From: Sulfurimonas sp. HSL-1716
GTDB lineage: Bacteria > Campylobacterota > Campylobacteria > Campylobacterales > Sulfurimonadaceae
Assembly (NCBI RefSeq): GCF_039645975.1
Contig: NZ_CP147918.1
Span: 1,178,001-1,242,000 of the forward strand
Direction: 5' to 3'
DNA: 64,000 bases
Shown here: piece by piece, positions 1-8,477 of the stretch
Layout of the letters: every line of letters starts with the position of its first letter
How positions within the stretch are numbered: position 1 is the first letter of the stretch
The notes under the pieces: generated by a model
What the model was told of the DNA's origin: nothing
The model's input: the letters and a program-made list of their open reading frames with translations, nothing else
Database searches by the model: none
Position numbers and translations under genes: made by a program

Positions 1-145
1 ATTTAGAGGTTTCAAAAGTAAAGTTTAAATATTTTTTTTGCAATCTTTCAAAGATTTTTTCTAAATCTTCAATTTGATTTATATGAGATAGTTTTTCTTT
101 TGTATCATTTTCATAATGTAATTTTAATTTTTGAATTTGATTCAT
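1..145 (-). CDS. Partial unknown AT-rich gene, N-terminal 48 residues
   Basis: A reading frame starts with ATG at 145 on the minus strand and stays open to the window edge. A GGAG ribosome binding site lies about ten bases upstream (near 155). The visible 48 residues begin MNQIQKLKLHYEND and are polar and lysine/glutamate rich, with a heptad-like pattern that suggests a helical or coiled-coil N-terminus. The gene is strikingly more AT-rich than recN and the genes to its right, which may mean an accessory or transferred gene. I do not recognise the family, and no function can be assigned from this fragment. Confidence 0.55.
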   Translation of the reverse strand, partial: MNQIQKLKLHYENDTKEKLSHINQIEDLEKIFERLQKKYLNFTFETSK

Positions 146-292
146 TGCTATTACTCCAAGTTATCATAATGTTGTATAACAATATTACATTGAAAAAATA
201 TTATAGATTAAAAAAATAACAAAATGCAATATTTTTATATTACTGCCTAAAAATATGTCAAACTGATAAAAATTAAGATAAGTGTTTTAAAG

Positions 293-298
293 TATAAT
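293..298 (+). promoter_or_regulatory. Probable -10 box for recN
   Basis: A TATAAT hexamer sits 26 bases before the recN ATG, with an AGAGG ribosome binding site at 311-315. No good -35 is visible, which is usual for sigma-70 promoters of this phylum. The rest of the divergent gap 146-323 is very AT-rich and shows nothing else definite. Confidence 0.5.
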
Positions 299-323
299 TG
301 CAGACAATAAAGAGGTTTGACAG

Positions 324-1859
324 ATGATAGAGAGATTTTACCTAAAAGATTACCTGAGTTTCAACGAAGTAGAGCTTGAGCTGAAAAACGGTCTTATCGT
401 CTTTACCGGTCCCAGCGGAAGCGGTAAGTCCATACTCATGAACTCCATTCTCTCTTCACTGGGTGCAAGCAGCTGTGAGGCTTCTCTTTGCGAATCAAGC
501 GTGACTTGGGAACTTGATTTGGAAGAAACGGGCATAGAAGAGGATGACGTAAACGTCTTTAAACATATCAAAAAAGAGAAATCCCGCTATTTCATCAATA
601 ATCAGAGCGTTTCTAAAAAAGTGATGTCGGATATCGGTTCAAACTATCTCAGGCACCTGAGCCTAAGAGACTACAGTGATTTTGAGAACGAAAATCTCCT
701 CTGTATCTTGGACAACCGTGTAGAACACAAAACACAAAAGCTTGACACACTCAAAAAAGAGTATCGGGAAAGCTTCTTGGAATACAAAAAAGTCAAACAG
801 GAACTTGAAAAGATAGAAGAAGAGGAAAAAAAGATCATAGAGCTCAAAGAGTTCGCTGCTTTTGAGATACAAAAGATCCAAGAGGTAAACCCTAAAGAGG
901 GCGAAGACGAAGAACTTTTAAGTATTAAAAAAGAGCTTTCCAAAAAAGAAAAGGTGTTAGAGAGCATAGAGCTTGCAAAATCTCTTTTTGACAATGAGCA
1001 TCACGTTTTGAGTACACTTGATCTGCTGGATGCAGACAGCGCTTTTTTTGACGATGCAATGAACGAACTAAGAGTCGTATTGGATAACGCAGAAGAAAAG
1101 TTCGGGGCATTAGAGGATATAGAGGTCGAAGAGGTGCTAAACCGCATAGAGGAGCTCGGTGCCATCAAAAGAAGATACGGAAGCATTCAAGAAGCGCTTG
1201 CGTATAAAGAGCAGAAGATAAAAGAGCTTGAAGCATATGAGAACATCGAGATCACAAAAGATGAACTGGTACAAAGGCATGCTGTTTTAGAAAAAGCGGT
1301 CAATGAACTTGCAGATGCTCTAAGCGAGCTAAGAGCCAAAGAGCTAAAGTCTTTCAACGACGACCTAAACAAATATCTAAAAGACCTCTACCTAAGAGAC
1401 GCAAAAGCGGCCCTGCATGAAAACAGACTCGATATGCTTGGAAAAGACAGGATAGAACTGGAGTTGAACTCAACAGCACTAGATAAGATAAGTACGGGAG
1501 AGTTCAACAGGCTGCGTCTTGCCATACTTGCCTTAAAATCAGAGTTCATGAACAAAAACGGCGGTGTCTTGATGCTTGATGAGATAGATGCCAATCTAAG
1601 CGGTGAAGAGTCCATGAGCGTTGCAAAAGTGCTTCGCAAACTTGCAAAATATTTTCAGATATTCGTTATCTCTCACCAGCCGCAGCTTACCTCTATGGGA
1701 AATCAGCATTTTCTTATCCATAAAAAAGGCGATGAGTCTTTTGCAAAAGAGCTTGATCTTAACAGCAGGATAGAGGAGATAGCCCGCATTATCAGCGGTG
1801 AGAGCATTACAAAAGAAGCACGCCAATTCGCAAAAGAGCTTCTGGAGGCAAGCAGATAG
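324..1859 (+). CDS. recN: RecN-type DNA repair ATPase
   Basis: This is an SMC-like ABC ATPase of the RecN family, which helps hold and repair broken chromosomes. The N-terminus has a Walker A motif GPSGSGKS at residues 29-36. A long glutamate/lysine-rich coiled coil follows (about residues 130-370). The C-terminal half-site has the signature STGEFNRLRLA, Walker B LMLDEID and an ISHQPQ switch histidine. At 511 residues it is somewhat shorter than the roughly 550 of E. coli RecN. The ATG at 324 has a good ribosome binding site, AGAGG. The next small gene begins at the base directly after its stop codon, so translation is probably coupled. Family assignment is firm; activity is inferred. Confidence 0.93.
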   Translation: MIERFYLKDYLSFNEVELELKNGLIVFTGPSGSGKSILMNSILSSLGASSCEASLCESSVTWELDLEETGIEEDDVNVFKHIKKEKSRYFINNQSVSKKVMSDIGSNYLRHLSLRDYSDFENENLLCILDNRVEHKTQKLDTLKKEYRESFLEYKKVKQELEKIEEEEKKIIELKEFAAFEIQKIQEVNPKEGEDEELLSIKKELSKKEKVLESIELAKSLFDNEHHVLSTLDLLDADSAFFDDAMNELRVVLDNAEEKFGALEDIEVEEVLNRIEELGAIKRRYGSIQEALAYKEQKIKELEAYENIEITKDELVQRHAVLEKAVNELADALSELRAKELKSFNDDLNKYLKDLYLRDAKAALHENRLDMLGKDRIELELNSTALDKISTGEFNRLRLAILALKSEFMNKNGGVLMLDEIDANLSGEESMSVAKVLRKLAKYFQIFVISHQPQLTSMGNQHFLIHKKGDESFAKELDLNSRIEEIARIISGESITKEARQFAKELLEASR

Positions 1860-2042
1860 ATGTGCTTCATCATTTCCATCATCTCTTTGGTGCTGTGCTT
1901 TAACTTTTATATGGCAAATAATCTTGTATTAGCCTTATTTTCGCTGTTAGTCTCCATATTTTTTATAATTTTGATGATAAAGAATATAAAATACGTAAAA
2001 AATCTAAAAAATGAAAACAAGGAAAAAAAAGATGATAATTGA
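1860..2042 (+). CDS. Small predicted membrane protein (60 aa)
   Basis: The ATG directly abuts the recN stop codon, and the frame overlaps the start of tatD by 11 bases, so it sits like a coupled gene within the operon. The protein has two hydrophobic stretches, about residues 3-18 and 22-40, followed by a strongly charged Lys/Asn/Glu tail. That suggests a two-pass inner-membrane protein with a cytoplasmic tail. No family is recognised. Its tight fit between two genes argues that it is real, but it could also be a fortuitous frame that bridges translation from recN to tatD. Confidence 0.5.
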   Translation: MCFIISIISLVLCFNFYMANNLVLALFSLLVSIFFIILMIKNIKYVKNLKNENKEKKDDN

Positions 2043-2808
2043 CACGCATATACATCTGGATGACGGCAGATACGACGATGACTTTGAAGATGTTATAAAC
2101 AGAGCGTATCAAAACGATGTAAAGCGGTTTATCATTCCCGGTGCCGATCCTCTGACCCTTGAAAAAGCAGTAAAGATAGCAGAAACACATGAAAATATCT
2201 ACTTTGCCGTAGGAGTGCATCCGTATGATCTTGAAGCATTTGATTCTTTTGATTTTGAAAAATATCTGCAGCATGAAAAGTGTGTAGCCGTAGGCGAATG
2301 CGGGATGGATTATTTTAGGCTCGAAGGAAGCCATGAAGAAAAAGAGATCGTCAAAAAAGAGCAGGAAAGAGTCTTCAAAGCACAAATAAGACTGGCAAAA
2401 AAGTATAAAAAGCCGCTTATCGTGCATATACGCGACGCTTCACTCGATTCCAAAAGAATACTTCTTGAAGAAGAAGCGGGCGAAGTAGGGGGTGTTTTAC
2501 ATTGTTACAACGCCGATGAACAGCTTCTTTCTCTAGCACAAGAGGGCTTTTATTTCGGTATAGGCGGGGTACTGACCTTCAGCAATGCAAAAAAACTGGT
2601 CAACGTTCTGCCAAAAATTCCTTTGGAAAGGCTGGTTATAGAGACCGACGGGCCGTATTTGACTCCGACACCGCACAGAGGGGAAAGGAACGAACCCGCT
2701 TACACAAGATTTGTCGCTAAAAAAATGTCAGAACTATTACATAAAAATATCGATGAAATTGAGAATATAACGACAGAAAATGCGATAAAATTGTTTCATA
2801 TTCTTTAA
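2032..2808 (+). CDS. tatD: TatD family metal-dependent hydrolase
   Basis: TatD-family enzymes are TIM-barrel metal-dependent deoxyribonucleases acting in the cytoplasm. The protein begins MIIDTHIHLDD, giving the first metal-binding H-x-H, and continues with GECGMDY, HIRDA, LHCYNA and the late ETDGPYLTP motif. All are typical of the family, and the length of 258 residues is normal. An upstream in-frame ATG at 2011 would add MKTRKKK, but the ATG at 2032 matches the family start and follows a GGAAAAAAAAG ribosome binding sequence. It overlaps the tail of the preceding small membrane protein. The physiological substrate is not settled for the family. Confidence 0.92.
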   Translation: MIIDTHIHLDDGRYDDDFEDVINRAYQNDVKRFIIPGADPLTLEKAVKIAETHENIYFAVGVHPYDLEAFDSFDFEKYLQHEKCVAVGECGMDYFRLEGSHEEKEIVKKEQERVFKAQIRLAKKYKKPLIVHIRDASLDSKRILLEEEAGEVGGVLHCYNADEQLLSLAQEGFYFGIGGVLTFSNAKKLVNVLPKIPLERLVIETDGPYLTPTPHRGERNEPAYTRFVAKKMSELLHKNIDEIENITTENAIKLFHIL

Positions 2809-2896
2809 TATTATATAATTTGCACATATAATTTATATAATAATAATCTCTTTTTAGATAAAATAAAACACTTTTTATTATGGAAATTGTTATATT

Positions 2897-4120
2897 ATGC
2901 TTAGATTTATTTTGATTTTACTGGCTCCGTATGCACTTTTTGCTGCATTGACGTTCAGCACGAACAACAATAAAGACGTAGAACTTTTAAAGACATTCGA
3001 CATAGACTCATCCTTCCTGTATGATGAAAAACTAAATGAGATGAAATCTTCTGAACGCGCAAGATACCAATATAAACACTTTTTTCAAGCTATGGACAAT
3101 GCTTATATATTTATCCCCAGAATCAAAGAAGTACTCAACGAGTACAACGTCCCCGCAGAGTTTTTGTATCTTGCCATGGCGGAATCCAACTTTTCCACTA
3201 AGGCATATTCGAAAAAAAGAGCTACGGGTATGTGGCAGTTTATGCCCCGTACCGCAAAACTGTATAAATTAAGAATCGATGATTACGTGGATGAAAGACG
3301 TGATCTTATAAAATCCTCCAAAGCTGCAGCGCAATATCTTACTTATCTGCACAAAAAATTCGGAAAATGGTATCTGGCGGCGATCGCGTACAACTGCGGA
3401 GGAGGGTATCTCAGCCGTGCTATAAAAAGAGCGGGTACGGATGATCTAAAAGTACTTTTGGATGATAAAAAAAGATATATCCCGCGCGAAAGCAGACTTT
3501 ATATCAGAAAGATTCTTGCTTTGGCATTGGTAGGGAACGATGAAGACTATCTGATAGACAACGAGTATGAATTTTTGCTTAACCGCGGAAATGCTTATTC
3601 GCTGGCAACGGTAAAGGTCGCCAGAGGGGAATCTTTATCGAGAATCTCCAAACTGATCGGTATTCCATTGAAAGAACTAAAAGCTCTAAACCATCATTTA
3701 AGTTATGATTTTACTCCGCCCGATGTAAAAACCTACGATATTTACATTCCATACGTAAAACTTTCGGAGTTCAAACAGAAATATCATCCCGAAAGCATCA
3801 AAAACATCTATATGGTCCATACGGTCAAAGCGGGCGAAAGTCTCTACAGTATCGGTAAAAAATATAAAGTTCCCTACAAAATAATAAAAGATTTCAACAA
3901 ACTGACCACCAACAGACTCTCTTTAAAAGAGCGTCTTATCATCCCTGTGGCAGTCTCAAAACATAGTTTTCATGATAAAAAATACTATATGGTCAAAAAC
4001 GGAGATACTCTTGATTCGATAGCAAAAGCGAACAAGGTAAGCATCGGATTTATAAAATCGGTAAACAACCTGAAAAACAACACTATTAAAATCGGCGACA
4101 AGTTGTACTTAAATGAATAA
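2897..4120 (+). CDS. Membrane-bound lytic murein transglycosylase, MltD-like with LysM repeats
   Basis: This is a secreted peptidoglycan lyase. A signal peptide or anchor occupies residues 1-17. A soluble-lytic-transglycosylase domain follows, with the catalytic glutamate in AMAESNFS (E96), then TGMWQFMP and AYNCGGG. The C-terminal 170 residues carry LysM-type cell-wall-binding repeats: one weak copy near residue 240, a clear one beginning HTVKAGESLYSI, and a last one beginning MVKNGDTLDSIA. The domain order matches MltD of proteobacteria. The gene overlaps rlpA by 8 bases, so two cell-wall enzymes are made together. The 88-base gap before it is almost pure A/T and probably holds a promoter. 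Confidence 0.9.
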   Translation: MLRFILILLAPYALFAALTFSTNNNKDVELLKTFDIDSSFLYDEKLNEMKSSERARYQYKHFFQAMDNAYIFIPRIKEVLNEYNVPAEFLYLAMAESNFSTKAYSKKRATGMWQFMPRTAKLYKLRIDDYVDERRDLIKSSKAAAQYLTYLHKKFGKWYLAAIAYNCGGGYLSRAIKRAGTDDLKVLLDDKKRYIPRESRLYIRKILALALVGNDEDYLIDNEYEFLLNRGNAYSLATVKVARGESLSRISKLIGIPLKELKALNHHLSYDFTPPDVKTYDIYIPYVKLSEFKQKYHPESIKNIYMVHTVKAGESLYSIGKKYKVPYKIIKDFNKLTTNRLSLKERLIIPVAVSKHSFHDKKYYMVKNGDTLDSIAKANKVSIGFIKSVNNLKNNTIKIGDKLYLNE

Positions 4121-4892
4121 AATCCTAATCTTTATAGCTGTTTTATCTGTCTTCACGGGTTGTAGCACAAGAGGGGTCCGCTACTACGGCGGCTCGAGCA
4201 CTTACAACAACTATTCTCCAAGCAGTAGTAAAAGATATGCAAAAGCAACCATGCGTCCATATGTGGTCCGCGGAATAAGATACTATCCGACCGTTGTAAG
4301 CGTAGGTGACAAGCTTTTTGGCCGCGCAAGCTGGTACGGTCCCGATTTTCATGGAAAACTGACCTCCAACGGCGAAACTTACAACATGTACGATATGACG
4401 GCAGCGCACAAAACTCTTCCTATGAACACGATCGTAAGAGTCACAAGCAAAGCGACGGGAAAATCCGCGATAGTACGTATCAACGACCGTGGACCCTTCG
4501 TAAACAACAGGATCATTGATCTGTCTAAAGCAGCAGCTGCAAAAATAGATATGATTGGCACGGGAACTGCTTTGGTGACGCTTGAAGTACTCGGTTTTGC
4601 CGGAAAAGGAAAAGTGGGTATCCCAAAACAAAAAGAGCTTGATGCGGGACCTAAAGAGGAAGTCGTAACGGAGTTTGCTCTTCAGATCGGCTCTTTTAGC
4701 AACATAGAAGGCGCCATAAGAACACAGAAAAAATATGACGGTATAGACGGGTACAAAACTATCATAAAAGATATGCAGGCAGGTAAACAAAGAATGTTCA
4801 AAGTGTGGCTGAAAGGTTTCCAAAGCGAAGCAGAAGCCAGAGACTACAAAGCAAACGGACAGTTTGCTGGTGCATTTATAGTAAAGGAATAG
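4113..4892 (+). CDS. rlpA: RlpA-like septal ring lytic transglycosylase lipoprotein with SPOR domain
   Basis: The N-terminus is a lipoprotein signal ending FTGC with the lipid-modified cysteine near residue 17. A double-psi beta-barrel RlpA domain follows, with ASWYG, HKTLPM, NDRGPF and IDLSKAA motifs. The C-terminal 70 residues start FALQIGSF and form a SPOR domain, which binds denuded glycan strands at division sites. In Pseudomonas, RlpA cleaves peptidoglycan that lacks stem peptides. Length 259 is ordinary. It overlaps the MltD-like gene and is followed four bases later by hisB. Confidence 0.92.
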   Translation: MNKILIFIAVLSVFTGCSTRGVRYYGGSSTYNNYSPSSSKRYAKATMRPYVVRGIRYYPTVVSVGDKLFGRASWYGPDFHGKLTSNGETYNMYDMTAAHKTLPMNTIVRVTSKATGKSAIVRINDRGPFVNNRIIDLSKAAAAKIDMIGTGTALVTLEVLGFAGKGKVGIPKQKELDAGPKEEVVTEFALQIGSFSNIEGAIRTQKKYDGIDGYKTIIKDMQAGKQRMFKVWLKGFQSEAEARDYKANGQFAGAFIVKE

Positions 4893-4896
4893 ATTT

Positions 4897-5469
4897 ATGA
4901 TAAGCAAAACAAGAAAAACAAAAGAAACAGATATTACCATCTCTTTAAATCTTTACGGAGAAGGAAAGAGCAAGATAAGCACGGGAGTAGGCTTTTTAGA
5001 CCATATGCTTGAAAGTTTTGCAAAACATGCGCTTTTGGACCTGGAGATCAAATGCAGCGGCGATGTCCATATAGACGATCATCACAGCGTCGAAGACGTC
5101 GCGATCGTCCTTGGTTCGCTTTTAGCCGAATGTATCTATCCCGTAAAAAAACTTGAACGTTTCGGCAACGCCAATGTCGTGATGGATGAAGCATGCGTGA
5201 GCTGCGACATCGATCTTAGCAACCGTCCTTTCTTGGTGTATGAACTTGATGTGGCAGGTAAAGTGGGAAGCTTTGATACCGAACTTGTCGAAGAGTTCTT
5301 TAGAGCACTAATGTATAACGCAAAGATCAGCGCACATATAATTCAGCAGCGAGGAAAGAACAAACACCATATTATCGAAGCTTCTTTTAAAGCCTTGGCG
5401 GTGGCTCTTCGCCGTGCCGTAACCATAAATGAAAGAGTAGGGATACCTAGTACAAAAGATGTTTTATGA
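4897..5469 (+). CDS. hisB: Imidazoleglycerol-phosphate dehydratase
   Basis: The enzyme converts imidazole glycerol phosphate to imidazole acetol phosphate in histidine synthesis. The 190-residue protein is the monofunctional form without the HisB phosphatase domain. It has GFLDHMLESFAKHA, DDHHSVEDVA and the C-terminal HHIIEASFKA, which carry the histidines and glutamates that hold two manganese ions. It follows rlpA by four bases and overlaps kdsC by four (ATGA). It is separated here from other histidine genes, as is common in this phylum; hisS at 50482 is unrelated to the pathway. Confidence 0.96.
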   Translation: MISKTRKTKETDITISLNLYGEGKSKISTGVGFLDHMLESFAKHALLDLEIKCSGDVHIDDHHSVEDVAIVLGSLLAECIYPVKKLERFGNANVVMDEACVSCDIDLSNRPFLVYELDVAGKVGSFDTELVEEFFRALMYNAKISAHIIQQRGKNKHHIIEASFKALAVALRRAVTINERVGIPSTKDVL

Positions 5470-5960
5470 TTAAGCTGATAGTTTTGGATGTCGACGGATG
5501 TATGACCGACGGCGGTATTATATATACAAATAGCGGTGAAGAGATCAAAAAATTTGACGTCAAAGACGGTTTTGCGATAGTGAGCTGGAGAAAACTCGGC
5601 GGTGAGCTCGCCATCATCACGGGAAGAGATTCCAAGATCGTTGAAAACAGAGCCGCAGAACTTGGCATAAAGTACCTTTATCAAGGCGTAAAAGACAAAA
5701 AAGCCACTTTAGAAAAACTTTTGGAAGAGATCGGCATCTCTTTTGATCAAGTCGCTGCCATCGGTGACGACCTCAATGATTACAAACTCCTTTCATGCGT
5801 AGGGAAAAGCTTTACGCCAAATGACGGAGCCGATAAGGTAAAAGGGATGGTAGACTATGTCCTGACACGAAAAGGCGGAGATGCGGCTGTTAGAGAGATG
5901 ATCGAGATCGTCATAAAAGAAAACGGTCAGATGGAACGGTTTTTGGAACTTTGGATATGA
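5466..5960 (+). CDS. kdsC: KdsC-type HAD phosphatase (KDO 8-phosphate phosphatase)
   Basis: This 164-residue HAD enzyme starts with the nucleophile motif VLDVDGCMTDGG and has ITGRDS and the metal-binding GDDLNDYKLL motif. It has no cap insert, as is typical of the tetrameric KdsC/C0 class. KdsC removes phosphate from KDO 8-phosphate before KDO enters the LPS core. Its place immediately before lptC and lptA supports the LPS role over a related sugar phosphatase. The ATGA start overlaps hisB, and its own stop overlaps the lptC start. Confidence 0.9.
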   Translation: MIKLIVLDVDGCMTDGGIIYTNSGEEIKKFDVKDGFAIVSWRKLGGELAIITGRDSKIVENRAAELGIKYLYQGVKDKKATLEKLLEEIGISFDQVAAIGDDLNDYKLLSCVGKSFTPNDGADKVKGMVDYVLTRKGGDAAVREMIEIVIKENGQMERFLELWI

Positions 5961-6481
5961 ACATAAACTTCTATTTTATCTATATATCCGTAGGCTTGGC
6001 GATGATATATCTTTTCTTTCATCCTATGAAAATGGAAAAACTGGATAAAGGCGAGATCGCGCAGCTCGAATTGACCAAGTTCACTATATACGACCTTGAC
6101 AAAGAGGGGCTGAAAAGTATCTTTCAAGGAACGAAAGGCTACAGATATCTGGACAGATATGAGATATTTGATGTAAACTATACCGATAATTCAAAAGAAC
6201 AGATCGCTAATATCACATCAAATTTCGGTATTTATAAAGACTATATCGTCGATCTTTACGGAAATCTTATTTATAAAAGAGCTGACGGATTGACCTATAA
6301 AAGTGACGATGGGAACTATAATCAAAGAACAGGCGTCTTAAAAACCAAAAGTAAATATATTTCATATAGAAATAATGATAGAATAACCGGAAACAGCCTG
6401 ATGTATGACAGCAAACACGGTCATGCCACCTCAAAAGACGTGTCTGCGGTGTATCAATTAAAAAACAGTGAGAAACTATGA
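5957..6481 (+). CDS. lptC: LptC-like LPS transport protein
   Basis: One N-terminal transmembrane segment (about residues 3-20) is followed by a periplasmic beta-strand-rich region. That region ends in GVLKTKSKYISY and related LptC/LptA-like strands. LptC links the LptBFG exporter in the inner membrane to the LptA bridge. I chose the ATG at 5957, in an ATGA overlap with kdsC, over a TTG two codons earlier. The sequence is weakly conserved, so the call rests on the topology and on lptA beginning at 6478. Length 174 is close to the usual 190. Confidence 0.8.
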   Translation: MNINFYFIYISVGLAMIYLFFHPMKMEKLDKGEIAQLELTKFTIYDLDKEGLKSIFQGTKGYRYLDRYEIFDVNYTDNSKEQIANITSNFGIYKDYIVDLYGNLIYKRADGLTYKSDDGNYNQRTGVLKTKSKYISYRNNDRITGNSLMYDSKHGHATSKDVSAVYQLKNSEKL

Positions 6482-6954
6482 AAATAAAAACGATTTTTGC
6501 TTTACTTCTATCTTCAAGCGTGCTATTTGCCAATGAATTAAAAGTGACCGCCAACTCTTTTGACGGTGATGAAAAACAGGGGATCGCCATTTTTAAAGGC
6601 GATGTAAAAATAAAAAGAGGCGTAGACGAATTAAATGCTTCAAAGGTCACGATATATACGGATGAAAAACATGATCCTACAAAAATGCTGGCAGAAGGGA
6701 ATGTATCGTTTTTTGTCAGAACCGACAACAATTCGACATATATAGGAAAAGCGCAAAAAGCGATCTATCTGCCGAAAATAAAAGAGTATCAGTTCTATAC
6801 GAACGTACACCTGCGCCAGATCAATGAAAAGAAACAGATCGACGGAGACAAAGTCATACTTAATACCATAGACGGAAAAGCCGTGGCACAGGGTGCAAAT
6901 AAAGAACCTGTGATCATGATATTTAATATCAAAGACAAAAACGAGAGCAAGTAA
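6478..6954 (+). CDS. lptA: LptA-like periplasmic LPS bridge protein
   Basis: A signal peptide ending LLFAN near residue 19 is followed by an OstA-type beta-jellyroll, with KVTANSFDGDEKQGIAIF and GDVKIKRG typical of the repeat. LptA forms the periplasmic bridge that carries LPS to LptDE. The 158-residue length fits. ATGA overlap with lptC and a TAATG junction with engB show one continuous operon. The LptB, F, G and D partners are not in this window. Confidence 0.88.
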   Translation: MKIKTIFALLLSSSVLFANELKVTANSFDGDEKQGIAIFKGDVKIKRGVDELNASKVTIYTDEKHDPTKMLAEGNVSFFVRTDNNSTYIGKAQKAIYLPKIKEYQFYTNVHLRQINEKKQIDGDKVILNTIDGKAVAQGANKEPVIMIFNIKDKNESK

Positions 6955-7577
6955 TGGTTGATATTGTAGATGCAAAGTTCATCACATCAGCCCCCAATAT
7001 AGAAAAAGCACCTCCTTCAAGCAATCAGAACGAGGTCGTCTTCATGGCCAGATCAAATGCCGGGAAAAGCTCTCTGCTAAATGCTCTTACAAACCATAAA
7101 GGGTTGGCAAAAGTTTCCTCTACGCCTGGGAAGACACGCCTAATAAACTATTTTGACGTAACTTTTTTAGACAGAGATGCCGGCGAAAAAAGATCTGCAA
7201 GATTTGTCGATCTTCCCGGATTCGGTTATGCAAAAGTATCAAAATCTATGAAGTATGATTGGGAAAAGAACCTAACGGATTATATAGCGCAAAGAGAACA
7301 GATAAAACTTTTTATCCACCTTGTCGACTGCCGTCATCCGGAACTCGAAATAGATGCCGACGTAGCGGATTTTTTACTAAATGTCGCAAATGAATCGCAA
7401 ATAATTCTGACCGTATTTACAAAGATAGACAAGTTAAACCAAAAAGAGCAGAGTTCGTTAAGAAAGAGATTTCCGAATGCTTTGATGGTATCAAGCAGTA
7501 AAAAGCGCGGAATACCCAAGCTTGTATCGGAGATATACGAGATTTTGCAAGAGGAGATCCTCGATGATAACATATAA
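6954..7577 (+). CDS. engB: Ribosome biogenesis GTP-binding protein EngB (YsxC/YihA)
   Basis: EngB is a small TRAFAC GTPase needed for large ribosomal subunit assembly. All G motifs are visible: G1 ARSNAGKSSLL, G3 DLPGFGYAKVS, G4 FTKIDKLN and G5 SSSKKRGI. Length 207 matches the family. The ATG overlaps the lptA stop by one base. Its own stop lies beyond the start of the acetyltransferase gene at 7564. Confidence 0.95.
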   Translation: MVDIVDAKFITSAPNIEKAPPSSNQNEVVFMARSNAGKSSLLNALTNHKGLAKVSSTPGKTRLINYFDVTFLDRDAGEKRSARFVDLPGFGYAKVSKSMKYDWEKNLTDYIAQREQIKLFIHLVDCRHPELEIDADVADFLLNVANESQIILTVFTKIDKLNQKEQSSLRKRFPNALMVSSSKKRGIPKLVSEIYEILQEEILDDNI

Positions 7578-8022
7578 AAAAGCCTCTTTAAACGATATTG
7601 CAGCTATGCAGGAGCTTATAAAGCCTGAAGTCGATGCAGGTATCATTCTGCCTAGAAGCAATGACGAGATCGCTACCAATATAAGATCATATATGCTTGC
7701 CTTCGATGAAGAAAAACTTGTCGGTTTTTGTGCTTTGCATGTACATTCTCCTGCACTTGCAGAGATCAGGTCGTTGATCATACGAGAAGAATACAGATCA
7801 AAAGGCATCGGCTCAAAAATCGTAAAAAGATGCCTTGAAGAAGCAAAAGGTTTAGGTTTGAAACAGGTCTTGTCTTTGACATACAAACAAAGTTTTTTCG
7901 AGAAGCTCGGCTTTATGGAAATTCCAAAAGAATCACTACCGGACCATAAAATATGGGCAGATTGTATTAAATGCAAACATTTTCCAGTATGCAACGAAAT
8001 ATCGCTAATCAAAAATATTTAA
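7564..8022 (+). CDS. GNAT N-acetyltransferase, short ArgA-like
   Basis: This is a single-domain GNAT enzyme of 152 residues. The acetyl-CoA loop is seen in EYRSKGIGSKIVKR, and a C-terminal cysteine cluster of the form DCIKCKHFPVC follows. This combination resembles the short stand-alone N-acetylglutamate synthase/ArgA-like proteins of Campylobacterota, which would acetylate glutamate for arginine synthesis. Substrate is inference. I place the start at the ATG at 7564, preceded by GAGGAGATCC inside the end of engB; an earlier GTG/ATG would only extend into engB. The cysteines suggest a bound metal or redox control. Confidence 0.75.
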   Translation: MITYKKASLNDIAAMQELIKPEVDAGIILPRSNDEIATNIRSYMLAFDEEKLVGFCALHVHSPALAEIRSLIIREEYRSKGIGSKIVKRCLEEAKGLGLKQVLSLTYKQSFFEKLGFMEIPKESLPDHKIWADCIKCKHFPVCNEISLIKNI

Positions 8023-8477
8023 ATATTTTTATATATTTAACGCTCTTTTTGATATATGAAAGCTTAAGCAGCATATATCTGTTCCTGCCTCCGCTGTTCG
8101 CCGTTTTGTTCGTCATCTTTATAAATGCGATAAAAAACGACGATACGGTGACCCTACTTGCGGCTTCATTGGCTTTGATCCTGTTCGAAGCCCAAAAAGA
8201 CTATATACTCTTTAGTTCTATCGTCTATTTTACTTTTATATATAGGTTTCTGGTTCTAAAACTGGACAAATATATCCAATGCGTGAATTGTGTCAAGTTT
8301 TTACTGGTCTTGATCGCATATATCGGATATTATCTCTTTGCTCTGGTGCTTTCTCAAATGTTTCTGTTAAACCCGCCCGATCTTAACTTATACGTCATCT
8401 ATTACATTATCATCGAATTTGTCATTATTCTGATATTCCAGGATTGGAACTCAAAAGGGATCTGGCTTGAGGCTTAA
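7971..8477 (+). CDS. Polytopic membrane protein, probable MreD-like
   Basis: The protein is about 168 residues and very hydrophobic, with five or six membrane segments and few charges. It overlaps the acetyltransferase gene on its left and mrdA (PBP2) on its right. Placement directly before PBP2, with this size and topology, suggests MreD, the membrane partner of the elongasome. No diagnostic MreD motif can be read by eye, so the assignment is by context. The ATG at 7971 lies deep in the upstream gene; ATG 7989 is an alternative start. Confidence 0.6.
   Translation: MQTFSSMQRNIANQKYLNIFIYLTLFLIYESLSSIYLFLPPLFAVLFVIFINAIKNDDTVTLLAASLALILFEAQKDYILFSSIVYFTFIYRFLVLKLDKYIQCVNCVKFLLVLIAYIGYYLFALVLSQMFLLNPPDLNLYVIYYIIIEFVIILIFQDWNSKGIWLEA

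Noticed and set aside
2809-2896. TATAATTTGCACATATAATT near-repeats before the MltD-like gene
   Set aside because: Simple A/T-rich sequence explains them; only a general promoter role is likely.
4143-4940. 265-residue open frame antisense to rlpA
   Set aside because: It mirrors rlpA codons, has no ribosome binding site or family features, and rlpA is clearly real.
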